From contig NADL03000006.1 of assembly GCA_002205965.3 (NCBI GenBank), positions 248,001-312,000 of the forward strand: a stretch of DNA of 64,000 nt. Direction: 5' to 3'. The DNA is from Kappaphycus alvarezii (lineage: Eukaryota > Rhodophyta > Florideophyceae > Gigartinales > Solieriaceae). Made by a program: the position numbers and the translations under genes. The notes under the pieces were generated by a model. That model was not told the DNA's origin and did no database searches. It was given only the letters and a program-made list of their open reading frames with translations. Of this stretch, positions 1-12,140 are shown one piece after another. Numbering within the stretch: the stretch's first letter is position 1; each line of letters opens with the position of its first letter.

Positions 1-2880
1 TGGTAGCTCGGTACGAAAATCAAACCCGCCATGTTCCAGCTCATATTAATCCAGACGGAGACGGTGTCACCACAACACGGCACGGTCGAAGAAGAAAATA
101 TGTCTATACAAACGAAAAAACACCTACACACACCACCAGAGCTGCGCCTTGCCAGATCACACGCGATTACAAAAAGCATCGCATATCTGTATCACCCCCC
201 TGATTTAACGCCACACAGGAAGCAGCAGGTAGATTTTACTCACTCTGCCACCTGCGCCTAAACCATGTCGTCTCAGCCAAGCTCACTCAAATGGCGAGCA
301 CGCCGCTATCACTAGGCTTACCAACGATATCAGTTGAACCCACGGCCCCATGCCATTGCGAAGGCTGTTCACCAGGATACTTCCAACGTGACCACCACAC
401 GAACTACTCCTGGACCGCCCCCCGTACACAACATTGTCACAAAAATAGAAGGACTATTCCGACTACAGCGACTGGACACAGGTACTTCATATCATTTTCG
501 TATCTTTACAAGCGCATGGGCGTTGTCTCATTACTCAGGCAGCGAAAGTAGGCTTAATTACAGATATTAACCGCAGTGACGCAGATTGAGGGGAATGCGC
601 TAATCGCGCGGCGAAACTAAGATGCGTTTATTCCAACGAATTATGAATACGGTACTTCTGGAACACTGTGGGGCACTAAATACACGCATCGACTCCACTA
701 CTCCACACACGCCACAGGAGAACACTGTTGCGGAGTTGCTCAATCGCACCTTCATATCACGCAAACGAACGATAAAACATAGAGAAAGTATGCCATTCAA
801 TTAGTTTCGGGCCTGCTGTCTGCTAGGTACTGTCACCAGTCAAGCGCCACCCTCCACCAAACTATCCGAGACATTACTGGCCGACTTTGGGAGGATCTAC
901 GCACACCATATTCCCCATTCCCTACCAAACTATTTACGCTTGGCCAATTCATTATATTCAGATAACAGGCCCACATCATCATCCTGACCGACATCAAAAA
1001 GAAACGATCACCAAGGGTAATATTGGTGCTTTAACTCAGCGCTCGTGATGAAAAAACCACCGTATCATCGACTAGACCAACGGTCAGCTGTACAAGTGAT
1101 CTACGACCTTACAGTCCGACCTACTATCCCATCGATGTTACTTCTACGACATACCACACCACGAGACCCACCACCCACCTATCAATGCTCACCATGTGAT
1201 GCAGTCCAAGCATATGTCAATGAACTCACGGATAAAGTGAATCCCACGGCAAAACGAGAAGAATAACTCACGAATCCTCCGCACTATCTAAGGGAGGCAG
1301 TACATCGTCATGATTCCTACATGTGGCGCTATGCATACGAAACATAAGTCAGGATGCACAAAATCTTGGTGCTTTTGCCTTAAAACCGATCAAAACTGCT
1401 GCTGAAATAGAAAGAGTACAAAGCAGTCGTCACCTTCACACACAAGTACGATGCGCAGGGTGATGTGTCAGGGTGCAAGAGCTGTATATACTACGCTTAG
1501 TATCCACCCCAACCTGGTGCGTATTTCCATCCTGCCGAATTGGCGTTCTACACCTCAGACAGGGATAGCATGCGCCGCCTCACATCCATTGCCACAGCGC
1601 ATGGCAGGAATGTAAAACACATCGATCTCAAGAATTAATTTCTCCATGAAGAGTACGAGATCAATTTGTCCATTTACCTTGAGACACTACCCCCATTTGA
1701 TGGACTTAGAAAAAACGAACACAGTCGCTCAAGTTGTCAAGAATATATATGGAATCACACAAGTAACTAAGGCCTTCTACAAATTCATGCGGGCTTTCCT
1801 CCAAGACCATGCCTACAAACCTATGGAAAGCGACCTCAATTCCTATGTCCGTACCGACTGCGACCACAAAATCATCCTCGATGTCACAGTAGATGATTTT
1901 TTAGTGGCCTCCAAAACTAGACAATGCATACATACCTTTTCTGTTCACTACTCAGAAAGTACGAGTTGAAATGCCTCGGAGATGCCACAAACTTCACTGG
2001 GTGGAAAACACAGCAGGACCGGCAAAAGAAGATTACACACATCTCACAACCTTATCTCACACAGACGGTCACCAACAGCCTCCTGCTGCACAACTGAATG
2101 CCGTAAAAAGTACCGGACCTATAAAGGAACGATATCCCCACCTTTAAGGACACGAAGAAACACCTGCAAGCAAAGCATTACCCATAAACGCGCATCATAG
2201 GTATGCTGAGGTATCTATTGGATACGACAAAACCGGACCTCGCATACATTGCGGGCATACTGGCTTGATACACAGCCAATCAAACAATGGGACAATAGAC
2301 AGGACTTAAACAAACAAAAATGTGGCTGACTATGTCAAACATACGGCCACCGTGGTATTAATCTACACAACGGGACCGGACCGACTCCAAGGGCAATCCG
2401 ATGCCGACTGTGCCATCTGCTCATACACTCGTCAGTCAACCTATGCCCCCTTGGTTTACCACGAAGATAACCTATCATTGTGCTCTCGCAAGATACGCAC
2501 TGCCTTCAACAGCACCTGCGAAGCCGAATACATAGTATTCATATCAAATTAGGCACACAAAGAGAATGAAACAACTACTTGAAGTCCGTAGACATGGAAA
2601 CCCCAAAATCATCCTCTATGGGATGGAAAATCAAGCGTCCATCATCGTCGCACGAGCATGCTCCGCTACCAAGCATTTTAAGCACATCGAATTCAAGTAC
2701 CGACACATAAAAAAGGCTATGGAGAACGGTACTATAGAACTCGTACACACACCATCCGCAAAGTTACAAGCTGGCCTCTTCACGAAGCCACTGTTACCAG
2801 GTCGGTTTCTGGGACACCGCAAAAAGCTCAGCTTAACGCCGAAAGTCCATTTAAAACCCAATTATGCAGAGAAATCATGA
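1..2880 (+). mobile_element. Ty1/copia LTR-retrotransposon fossil, left-truncated
   Basis: Short peptide blocks in copia order lie along the plus strand: a GAG-pre-integrase-like CEGC motif near 350, an integrase-like block with TPHTPQEN near 700, reverse-transcriptase-like text around 1650-1970 (NIYGITQ, then VDDFLVASK), and RNase H-like blocks at 2320-2820 (DADCAICSY, TCEAEYI, KHFKHIEFKYRHIK). The order integrase, then RT, then RNase H defines Ty1/copia. The element runs off the left edge, and I could not find its LTRs. It is heavily broken, with more than ten interruptions, and is an old fossil. Confidence 0.8.
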
Positions 2881-3319
2881 CCTCACTATCACATATGTAC
2901 TGGATTACATCGTATGATAGAGACATCATAGCACCCCCCATTGTAATGCAAGATTTTACAACTATGGGTAACTTAATCGCCGGCTCTAGTGACCGACCGC
3001 GGCTACCAGGGACAGCTTTCACCATTACAATTATTTAATTACAATACATCGACAGGAAAGTTGAAAAGTTGAAATGGGCTCTTTATGCAAACAACCGTGA
3101 GAGAAATAAAGGACAAATCTCGGACCAAAAAACTATAATGCTTTCATTGTCGGTCGAAATTTTATTGAGAGAAGTGAGCCAATAGGCTCATGAGTGGCCA
3201 ATTTCTCAAGGTATTTTTGCATTTTATGAACGATAATATAGGCAGTATTTGGCGGGGAACGGAGGTGCACATCCCCCAGTTAATTTGAAGGTCTTGCTGC
3301 TGATCCTCTCGAGACAAGC
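2881..3319. other. Unassigned spacer
   Basis: AT-rich sequence between the copia fossil and the Myb-like gene. It may include a remnant of the copia 3' LTR or the left end of the following DNA transposon, but I found no second copy in the window to define either. No gene is seen here. Confidence 0.4.
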
Positions 3320-4165
3320 TCTTATGGCTGAATTACGCCCACAACCTGAACAAATCTACCCTTTTTCTGCCTCCCTTACAGTCAAGAAGCGTAATAATTT
3401 TCTTTCTCTGGAAGATCTTATCATAATGAAGGTGATATCGGCGCTTCTTGCACATGCAGCGAAAAAAGGCAGTGTTTGCGCTACTTATGCGAAAGGGTCG
3501 GACAAGGTAACAAATAACGATGAAATGACTGAAAATATGAGTTGAAAGATCATCCAAATTACATAAAATCGTTTGCAGGAGGACTTTGATGCAGAAGAGA
3601 AGAGCAACGCGGGGCTGTCCGGCGTTTTTAGGGGTGATATTTGGGAGTTTTAGCTACTGCTATCGAAGATAAGTGAGGAAAAGGGGTCATTTGACGAGAA
3701 AAAGACTGCGGTTAGGACCTAACTTTATAAGTATTAGCAGGAAAAATGCGGTTAAGACGTAAATTTATAAAACAGAGCAAGATTAGGAGCGCATTGAAAG
3801 ATTAATCGTGTAAATGGCGTTAAAAAGGAAGGAAAAGTGAGTAGAAGGATGGGAGTGATAAAGATATGGGGTTTTTGACGAGAACGGTAGCGATGGAGGT
3901 GACAACGGTAGCACAAAGGGTGTGAAAAGCAGGAAAATCAGAACTTGGATTACACAGGGGGACTAATGTCATTTCGAGAGCATTTGACGACGGAAAGCAG
4001 TCAGTTGCAGTTCGAGCGAGATTAGTATGCAGCAGAAAGAGAAGAGCGTGAAAATTACAGGGGCGAGCGCCGTCTGGAAAGGGAAGCGACACAGAAGTTG
4101 GAACTTGAGAAATTCAGGATGAATGTTGACGCCCAGCGCAAGACTGATTATTACCTAGCTATCCG
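3320..4165 (+). pseudogene. Myb/SANT-like protein of a PIF/Harbinger-type transposon (decayed)
   Basis: The plus strand encodes a SANT/Myb-like block, KKRNNFLSLEDLIIMKVIS near 3384, followed by NRLQEDFDAEEKSNAGLSG (about 3564-3620) and a charged coiled-coil tail (AAEREERE, LELEKFRMNVDAQRK, about 4025-4135). This order matches the small DNA-binding protein that accompanies many Harbinger-like transposases, which normally helps bring the transposase to the element ends. In-frame stops at 3543 (TGA at an expected Trp), 3564 (TAA) and about 3649 (TAG), plus further breaks, show it is dead. The transposase relic lies immediately downstream on the opposite strand, so the two genes converge. The family call rests on motif order only. 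Confidence 0.6.
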
Positions 4166-4289
4166 TTTTGGTTACGTTTACTAGAATTTAATTGCAACAA
4201 AATTGAGGTGATTTTCCTGGGGGGTTCATTACGAATATTTTCCCCTGATGCTCACCTGCAGCTCCCAGGAAAAAACTTTGTTCTTCACT

Positions 4290-4960
4290 CCTCACGAATC
4301 CCCCAACTATTTCTGCAACGCACTCTTCCAACATTGACAGACGGAAGTTAAAGTAATGCGAGATATGATCAGGGTGAATTCAATTGTGAAAGTTGCTCAT
4401 GAACACATTTGTCACATACAAAACACCGATGGGTGATTTCCTTACTTTCATCTTCCGCTTTGTGTCACATATCTGAAAGAAAAGCTTCACTTCTTTGAAC
4501 AGCCCTTCTACCGTAACACGAAACTTCGCCATCCACTTGTTAAATGCTTTCTGTTAGTCGTTCAAATGAATAACTTGGAACGGGACATGCATGAAATTCT
4601 TTCAGTAATAACCACAATCCTCATGAGCAACATACTTCACGCCATCAACCGTGAGAATGCTGGGTAAATATATCTCTAATCCGCTACGAATATACATGAA
4701 CCAATCTTGGCGACGCCTTCTACGGGCCCATTTGTATGTAGGATCATCTTTTTGGGCGTATTCACCGCTTGATACTTCAAAGAATGTTTGCGCTTGTGTC
4801 CACTGTACACGAAAATCTGATGCATGTAGCACTTGAGCCCTGCTATTCCCATTACCTCCCATCCAATAATGCAATACAGTTCTGCAACGCAGCCCCTTTA
4901 CCATGAATAGCATTGCTAAACTTTACTGCTCTATTTTCAATATAAATTTATGGAACTGGG
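4290..4960 (-). pseudogene. DDE_Tnp_4-like (PIF/Harbinger-class) transposase fragment
   Basis: Reading the minus strand downward gives RRRQDWFMYIRSGLEIYLPS, then VDGVKYVAHEDCGYY. A stop follows, then FNKWMAKFRVTVEGLFKEVK, TKRKMKVRKSPIGVLYV and HPDHISHYF (to about 4330). This is the usual order of the DDE_Tnp_4 core: an RRHDW-like block, a GD..Y block in which the Asp corresponds to E-D here, and the C-terminal V-x-VE..FKEVK helix. The catalytic region before the first block is not clear, so the N-terminal half is missing or decayed. At least three in-frame stops are visible (near 4600, 4550 and 4390). It converges with the Myb-like gene upstream, which suggests a single non-autonomous or dead transposon. 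Confidence 0.7.
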
Positions 4961-5736
4961 CTCATTAGCAATTTCCCTCTTGCTTGTAAGAAGAGTTCAA
5001 CGGTCTCCCAGAAAATCTCACAAAACTGGTAGGAGTGCTGAACAAATATAATTCAAGATCTTCCCGTCGAATAGTAACATCCATCCGCCACATAATCACA
5101 AAAGTCCCTGAAAAAGACTTTAGCGCTTAGCGGTTCCTGGTCATGTGCCTCTAACCATTAAGCCATCCTATACCAGAAATAAATATTAGTATGTCCGCAA
5201 CGCGGAATTGGAACATCAAAAGAGCTTCCTTTTGCCGAAACTATTAAAACTAGAGTTAAAGTCTTCCGCTTCAATGTGGTTAGAACGAAAGCAGAGAATA
5301 TTTACCTCATTCGCACATAGAGTTTAACTTTTAGCAAGCTCCATACGTGCTCCTCTTGATGCGAAAAACGAATTTCGCTGTTTCTTCTTGGTGTACCAAT
5401 TCATACTTTCGGATATTTCGATGCCATATATGTCTGTACGCCTTTCGCAGAGGCCGATTGAAAGGTGATCATAGTGCATTGTGAAGATGAGGCATCTGAA
5501 ACGCAACTTTGATGCTATACTCAGCAAGATTGAGCGCAATATTCACATTATTGCACAAGGCGTGGTGCCGTAATCCACAGGCCAAAGTTCGTGACTTAAT
5601 TCTCCATTAAACTTTCACGACACTTGTAACTCACAAGTGTACGGAATTCTACAGAAATCCTCCTGACGTAAAGAATCTAATTTTGACAGTGTAGGGGCGC
5701 AAATAGCTAAACTCATGCTGTCAAGTTCTCATCTTT
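4961..5736. other. Unassigned flank of the transposon, with small inverted repeats
   Basis: No gene recognised. Two perfect 7-bp inverted repeats are visible: CACTTGT/ACAAGTG at 5621-5639 and TTGACAG/CTGTCAA at 5683-5724. The stretch probably contains the decayed transposase N-terminus and the right end of the DNA transposon, but no matching terminal repeat was found on the left side. Confidence 0.35.
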
Positions 5737-6058
5737 GTACTAACTCGAGCCTAGAACTGTTCGATATATTCGTCGGCTAGCGTCGCGTCGTAGAGCTTAT
5801 AAGTGTTGGATAGTAGGGAAAAAAGGATGGGAAAGGTCGGCCGAGCGGAACGAACGACGGTCAGTTCCAGCTACTTTACTCGTAGATATAGAAAAATAAA
5901 ACCCTCCGTGCCTTCGAAGCTTTGAGGACTCTGGAAGCGGCACCCGGTAGTACGTTATTTTCATTGTACGTTCCAAAGACCAAAGAGCCCCAACGGCGGC
6001 GACGGTTTGGGCGAGTGAATACTTTTATTAGGTATTGTAACACAGCTACTGTAATGAA
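5737..6058 (-). repeat. LTR of copia B (3' LTR)
   Basis: It starts (plus-strand left end) at TGTACTAAC and shares blocks with 11668-12027, including AGTTCCAGCTACTTTACTCG, the following CCTC.GTGCCTTCGAAG block, GACGGTTTGGG, and the GCTACT.TA end. The similarity is well short of identity, which agrees with an old element. Confidence 0.65.
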
Positions 6059-6899
6059 ACTCCCCGTATTCCTCCAAATTCGTTGGGCTTACAGTACCAG
6101 GACAATTGGAACATGTGATGCCAGTTGTGTGCGGGCTGTATTTTTGACTTTTTGAAATTTTGTTCCAGCATTCATCGGGAAAATTGCCGAGAAATTTTCC
6201 GAAGAAAATTTACGAGAGAAAGATCACACAGGAGGAAATGAGGTCCTATGAGGTGTCGAGCAGTCACATAGTACAGTATATATGCAGTGCATGTGTCCAG
6301 TGCACACACTACCAGCCCTCGTTGGTCGGTGCCCAAAGTACTGCTTTTCAGAGTTTCGTTTAGCATCACCACTACAGCACACAGCTAGGGTACTTACAGT
6401 AAGGCCCCGTGCTCTGTAGTGGTGGACCGAGGTGACCGAAAGAGGGTGACGGTGTTGAAATCGATTAGTCGTAATAGATAGAGGAATTCAGAAGCCAAAT
6501 AAGAAGAGGGCCACAGTTGGGATGAAGTAACCCAGGCAACCGCAGCAAAGTTACAAGGGTCAGATGGGGACGTAGTCGTCAGATTGAATATGAGTCTCCT
6601 GGTGTCGTGACCGCTGTGACGTTCTGCAGTCAAGTATCTGTGGACAGGAAGTACTATGCTTGGTACGTTAGTATCGGCGACGGGAAGTCGTGCTTCTAAA
6701 TTGATGATTCAACGCTCACTGCGCCATCTTGTGGAGGAAGTGTGTGGAAGTTCCCTATCCGATCCATTACTGTGAAACACGGAAGAAGGAATCCAGAGAA
6801 ATTCTTAGAGAAGGCGCCCAGTAAAGATACTGCGAAGAAGATTTGGAATAATGAACACTGAACTACATGGTGAGCTTCTTAGAGTGTTATTCAAAGGTG

Positions 6900-7450
6900 G
6901 CTGTGTCTAGGGGGAGACTTGGTGCAAGGGAGCCGAATCTTTGTTTCTTCGTACCGAAATGAGTACAGGAGCTGCCTTGTATAACGGAACGAGATGGTTG
7001 ATTTTGTTCCTGCAAGTACAATTACCGCTATATAATCGATTTTTTTGGAAAAGAAGCGCCAATTATCGTCATGAATGAGTACAGACTGAGCAAGTTGAAG
7101 GTTTATAATGTATGTAGTATCCTGAGGTTCTTCAGGGGGCTTAAAATGTGGCTGGATATCAGATCGTATCCAAAAAGGAATAAATTGGGTGACGGGAGCA
7201 GCTCGGAGTCCATTTAAATTGTTTACGGGTTTCCAGAGAGAAGATAATTAGTGTATATAGTGCTTTTGGTTGAAAAATGGGTAACGAGAAGGTGGTAGAT
7301 CATTCTGTACTTGTGGACACCATAAAGGGAATGATTGTGGACTCTGCTGAATAAAGGGTCATCAAACTTAGAAAGGAGAGTCTGCGGCTGTGAAGTGCAC
7401 TCAAAGGATCATCTTGGAAGTAATTTGGGGAGGCAGATGCGTGGGAGGCC
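6900..7450 (+). mobile_element. Possible Ty3/gypsy integrase scrap, opposite strand inside copia B
   Basis: Around 7194 the plus strand reads SPFKLFTGF, which resembles the SP.E..TG segment near the end of gypsy integrases. About 90 bases later comes VLVDTIKGMIVDSAE with a charged tail, as in the following helical region of that family. Everything else is decayed. This is a weak call from two short motifs in the right order and spacing. Confidence 0.25.
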
Positions 7451-10400
7451 TGATTTGCATACGTCACGAGCGGTTGCGATTGGCAAGGTGGATAAAAGAG
7501 GAGGTCGAGGGTGAGTATTACTGAAAGAACGCCACTTTGATTGCAACTTAGCCACTTGTCTGTTTGTCCCTGAGAATCCATAGCTTTATTTGCGGGCTGA
7601 TGAATCCGAACGAAATCGCGTTCGAAGAGCGTCTTGATACATCGGCTTCGTTATTCCATCGGCGACAATATTCCGACCACGCACGAAGTGTATGTCGAAA
7701 ATAATTTTATCCTAGAACGCTTCGTGAGCGGCAACAATGTCCAGCGTCGTCCGCGATTCGGACGTTCGACAACCTTTTGAAATAACTTCAAACAGTCTTT
7801 TGTTGTCCGTGAGCAGTTGAAAACGTAAGTTCGCACCGAAGAATATATTGCAGGTCGTAGGAAATAGCGAGGGTATTGTCAAAAATGCCAGCAAATGCAA
7901 TGACCTCACCGGCAATGGCGAAACGGGTGAGCTTTCGGCATTTGTAGGACTTGGAGAGCAACGGAACAGATGCGTTGCTATTGTCCGCCAAGAAGCCACG
8001 ACAAGTTCGCCATCCGTGTTGCGATCGAGGAGAATACCTGTGAACTCAGTCGAGAATGAGAAGTCGTCGGACATCTTGAAGCTCTCTTCAGTGTTGTTCG
8101 ATACCAATCAAAAGTCAGAGTCTCCTGCGCGGTGGAGGTCATCCATGTAGGCCGCACTGAGACCCTTCAATGTGCTATCGGAAGTAAGGTATTTGAATAC
8201 CCGATCAAGTCAGCTTGGCTTCATTCCCAGCTCTATCCAGTGGTGCTTATCTATATTTGTATTCCAAAAATCCTCAGCGTCGCACAACCCATAGAGAAGC
8301 TTGAGGAGCTTGAGATATTGGTGAGGCTGTAACCTGAATTTGGGACTGTATTTTTGATGTACACATCGCGTACAGACGGTTCCGTAGGTTGTAGAGATAA
8401 GCCTGCAAGAAATTTGCTGCCCGTACGTCGAACTTGAACATCACCACCAACACGAGGAGTAGCCGCACTGACTGCCGTTGCGGAGCAACCTTAGTACGAA
8501 CGAGGAAGTTAATAATGCGGTCCCGATGGCTGCGAATGACATAATTTGCCTAATAGGTGATGGTTCCGTCGACATTGGACATTACTTGTGAGCACGAAAC
8601 GGCTCAGAAGTACATTTTTATTTGGATGGACTTCTTCCTGTAGAATCAATTTTAAAGCACCGCTTTCAAGGAGTCCTTGGAGTTCTTTGCGTTTCGCTGG
8701 TTGCATTTCAGTGGATGGAGCTTTCTCGTTAGTAGAGTCGAGCCCCCCATTGAGGATGGCAGGCTGTCGATCTTGAGTTGATAGAGTGCGGAATGCCGGG
8801 ATGAAATCACACAGAAAGTAGTGGGAAGGTTCTGCAAGTGCAAAGTATGGCTCGACTTAATCCAGATTAAAGGAGAGCGCAGTACCAGAATAATCTACTC
8901 TTATGAAAAGTATTTCCTTTCCATCGCGACACAATACACAGTGTACGGGTCTTTCTATTCACCAATACGTTTTACTCCCTCTCTTTCACGCCAGACGAGG
9001 ATTGGGTCTCCGATCTCGTATGTGTACTCTCATGCTGCGGGAACCTTGTCCTAAGCGCCCTCTTGATGTGCAAGATGCTATCTCAGAGACCACTTCTTTG
9101 CGGGTATTCGTCAACATACACAACGTTAAGTTCTTCCTGCGGAATGGCAACTCGCTTGACAAGTCGATTGGAAATCATAATGTGGTTATTTATTCCCCAC
9201 CTAGCGTTCCTATCGCCAATGGAGCGGGGATATCAGGTTCGACGATTTCAAAGTGGAAAAAGACCATCTTTATACCCAATTTTGAATCCAACGCCAGAAC
9301 TGCGAGACCAAGAGAAGGGTAGACAAGGTTAGCAAAGCAAAACGGATACGGGATTGCACCTAGTGGGCGATGTTGGAGTCCTAAGCTGCAAAAATACTCT
9401 GCATTTCCATACGTTGTCGACAGAAGTAAGAGCGCCTATGTCGAATAGAAGTCCAATCGGTCTATCTTTAGGCTATTTGGTGAGATGGGAGAGATGTATG
9501 TCGGACATATCGATTTCGATGCAGTCTGGGCTATGTTTAATCGCATGAGTAGGTAGTTTGGGCAAGCAGACGAGGGCGGTTCATGTTCCGCCCAGAATCG
9601 AAAATCTTGTACAAAAGGCTAGACAGGAGTTTCCAATACGGAAGAAATTCGATGTATGTACATATCTTGCTCGAGGCGAGCAAAGATGTCCGGAAGCGAG
9701 AGATGACCAGTTAAAGCACTATCATCCAGTTTTTCAAAGGTGTTTTAGGGTGCGTCAAACGCGGCAAGGTTCGAAAAGTACCAAAATGTACGGATTTACA
9801 TGATATGAATCATTATAGGCGTTATTTTAATCATTGTCATTTTCCGCATCAATGAAGTCTGTAATAAAATTTACGGGTTTTGTCAATTTGCCATTCGTGA
9901 ACGTTCATTTCTAATCAGTTCTGACTTCGAACACCGGTTACCAGGATACGTAGGGCGATCACCTTTCACGCAAATTCTTTAGATCTAGCCCTTCTGAATT
10001 CCTCGGCGCTGTAAGACAGTGCAGGATATTCCAGGATTTTGGGTGCGTCAAGAGCTATCCTGGCCTCCAAATGGACTCTTTTTGCGCCTATAACGCGATG
10101 TGAGCTGTGATGGCGGGCCCATCTGTGGTTTTATCAATGTAAAGAATAAAGCCCCCTATTCACCAACTTCCATTTACCTCAGCTGTTGAATGGACCCATT
10201 TAGAGAAGTAAAAATCTTGGTGAAAGTGTCTTGTGAGAAGTGATGCTTTATAGGAACCTGTGAACATTCTACGAAATCAGTAACCGCTTTCCGCAGAAAG
10301 TCTGTTTTTTGTGCGTCCGAACGAAAGTCTCTCGGGCACTGAGGAGCCCGGAAATTCATACGTTTAATAAATTCCTTCAACTCGATGGAGAGGTCGTAAA

Positions 10401-11667
10401 TGTCGTTCTAAAAAGACATAATATATATATTATGTCCATAAAAGAGCGAAGGCGTAATTTTTACAATGTCCCTTTCTACCTGCACTCGTCTTGAATCTTT
10501 CACGTACTCCTCTGTCATAACTCGAGCCATTTAACCGAAGGATTGGACACCACGATCAAAGTAGTAATAAAGGAAGAGTATGCGAGCGGGCCTGACAAAC
10601 GGGAAAGAAGAAGCCTGACTTCTGCGTTCCAGAAAATTGATACTGACGGGCACAAATATCATACATTTAAAGTGTCTCTTCAATTTATTCCGATAATTTT
10701 CCACAGAAACGAGAGCATCTGAACATTGCGTAGACATAGTAAGCCTTGTGTGGATCTTCAATTCTGATTTGTGAAGGATTTTTGCCCCCACGATCATCCA
10801 ATTACACATCGGCATGATATCAGTTGGAGAAGTGATATGGGTCTCTGGAGCGATGATCTTCTGAATGATAGGCGAAATAAGGTGCCTTGAACTCGGTCCT
10901 GAGGTTTCATAAAAAATTCATTAGCGGCAGAGTCTAGGTTCAATGTTGAACGTTCAATACGCTCCATTTTGGCAATTGGATCGTAAATCCCTTGAGGATT
11001 GTTTCCATTGCTATATTCTCTGCAGGCTTGCATTACTTGGCCTGAAGTTTTCTTCTGTATCGTTTCATCCAAGATAGGTAGAGGAACAAATGATTTAGGA
11101 CCGAGCAGTTTGCTGGTCCTGGCGATGTTTTCTAATGCCATCTTGCATGTGTCCCTGTTGGTTCCGACCAGGCAGTACATCCACACGTGTGAGCTAATCC
11201 TTTGTTTTTCATCTCATTTGCGGAAATATCCACCAAAAGCATGTAGTGGTCCGGGACCGAAGCAAATGAAAACATCCCCGAGAGATGATACAGTGCGTGG
11301 ATCGGGAACAACGGCACCTTGAAGTATTCCTCGGAGAAAATTTCTGCAGTTGGTGGCAACAGGTCTTCTAGGAAATCCGAGACGAAATATGGGTGTAGAA
11401 ACTCAAAAATTCCCTCGCTGCTTGATTCCATGGAGTTGAACGTTTCTAAAGTGGTCTCGGAAGCTTGGAGTAGATGCAGTGGGATACCTTCATTGAATAT
11501 TGACGAATTGATCATCTTCATGAGACGAACGGCGTTCTATTTAAGTTGTGCTCGGGTATTTGCCGGCAACTTTAGTTGACTTGATATCTTGAAGATCAGA
11601 TGACCTTTCATCTTGCAAAGTTGTACAAAAAGTGAAACACGAATCCAGATTGTCGTCTTCTTATTTC

Positions 11668-12027
11668 TGTACCAACGTGAGGCCCGAACTGTACGATCAT
11701 TTCTTCAGGTAGCGTCCCGTAATAGAGCTCATAAGTAAGAGAAATTAGGGAATAAGGGATGAGGAAGCTACAGCAAACGGCGGTGAGTTCCAGCTACTTT
11801 ACTCGTAGATCCAGAACAGCAAACCCTCTGTGCCTTCGAAGCCGGGGGCGCTGAAAGCGGCACGCGGTGATACGGTATTTATATACTGTAGTCACAGTGA
11901 ACGAAATATCCTGCAGCGGACATCCGTTATACTGATGCCATAAAGTTCGCGCCCCAGCGACGGGGACGGTTTGGGGAGTAAATGTTGTAAGTGCGTAGTG
12001 TAATTAGCTACTATATATATAATGACA
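11668..12027 (-). repeat. LTR of copia B (5' LTR)
   Basis: Partner of 5737-6058. The left boundary TGTACCAAC corresponds to TGTACTAAC of the other LTR. The right boundary is placed at AATGACA, so the LTR reads TG..CA on the minus strand. A related solitary copy lies near 17.2-17.6 kb. Confidence 0.6.
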
Positions 12028-12140
12028 CATGCTCCTCTCTCTGTGCTGCTGGCTCGACTCCACACGAGAAGGGCGTAAATCAAACTCCTGTATACAGTAG
12101 ATGAGTAAATTCGGTCCTGATTGGCCCCAGTAGGATAGTC

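Larger units (their letters stand above)
5737..12027 (-). mobile_element. Ty1/copia LTR retrotransposon, old (copia B)
   Basis: The minus strand carries gag-like text (about 11520-10170, including RAPQCPRDFRSDAQKTDFLRK), reverse-transcriptase start motifs (RKELQGLLESGALK near 8690; FKFDVRAANFLQAYLY near 8430) and RNase H text (LTRFAIAGEVIAFAG near 7930; SKGCRTSESRTTLDIVAAHEA near 7750). Related sequences at both outer ends act as LTRs. The integrase should lie about 9800-8800 but is too decayed to place. The LTRs are clearly diverged from each other and the coding region has many interruptions, so this is an old insertion. A piece of another element on the opposite strand appears to lie inside its 3' part. 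Confidence 0.75.
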
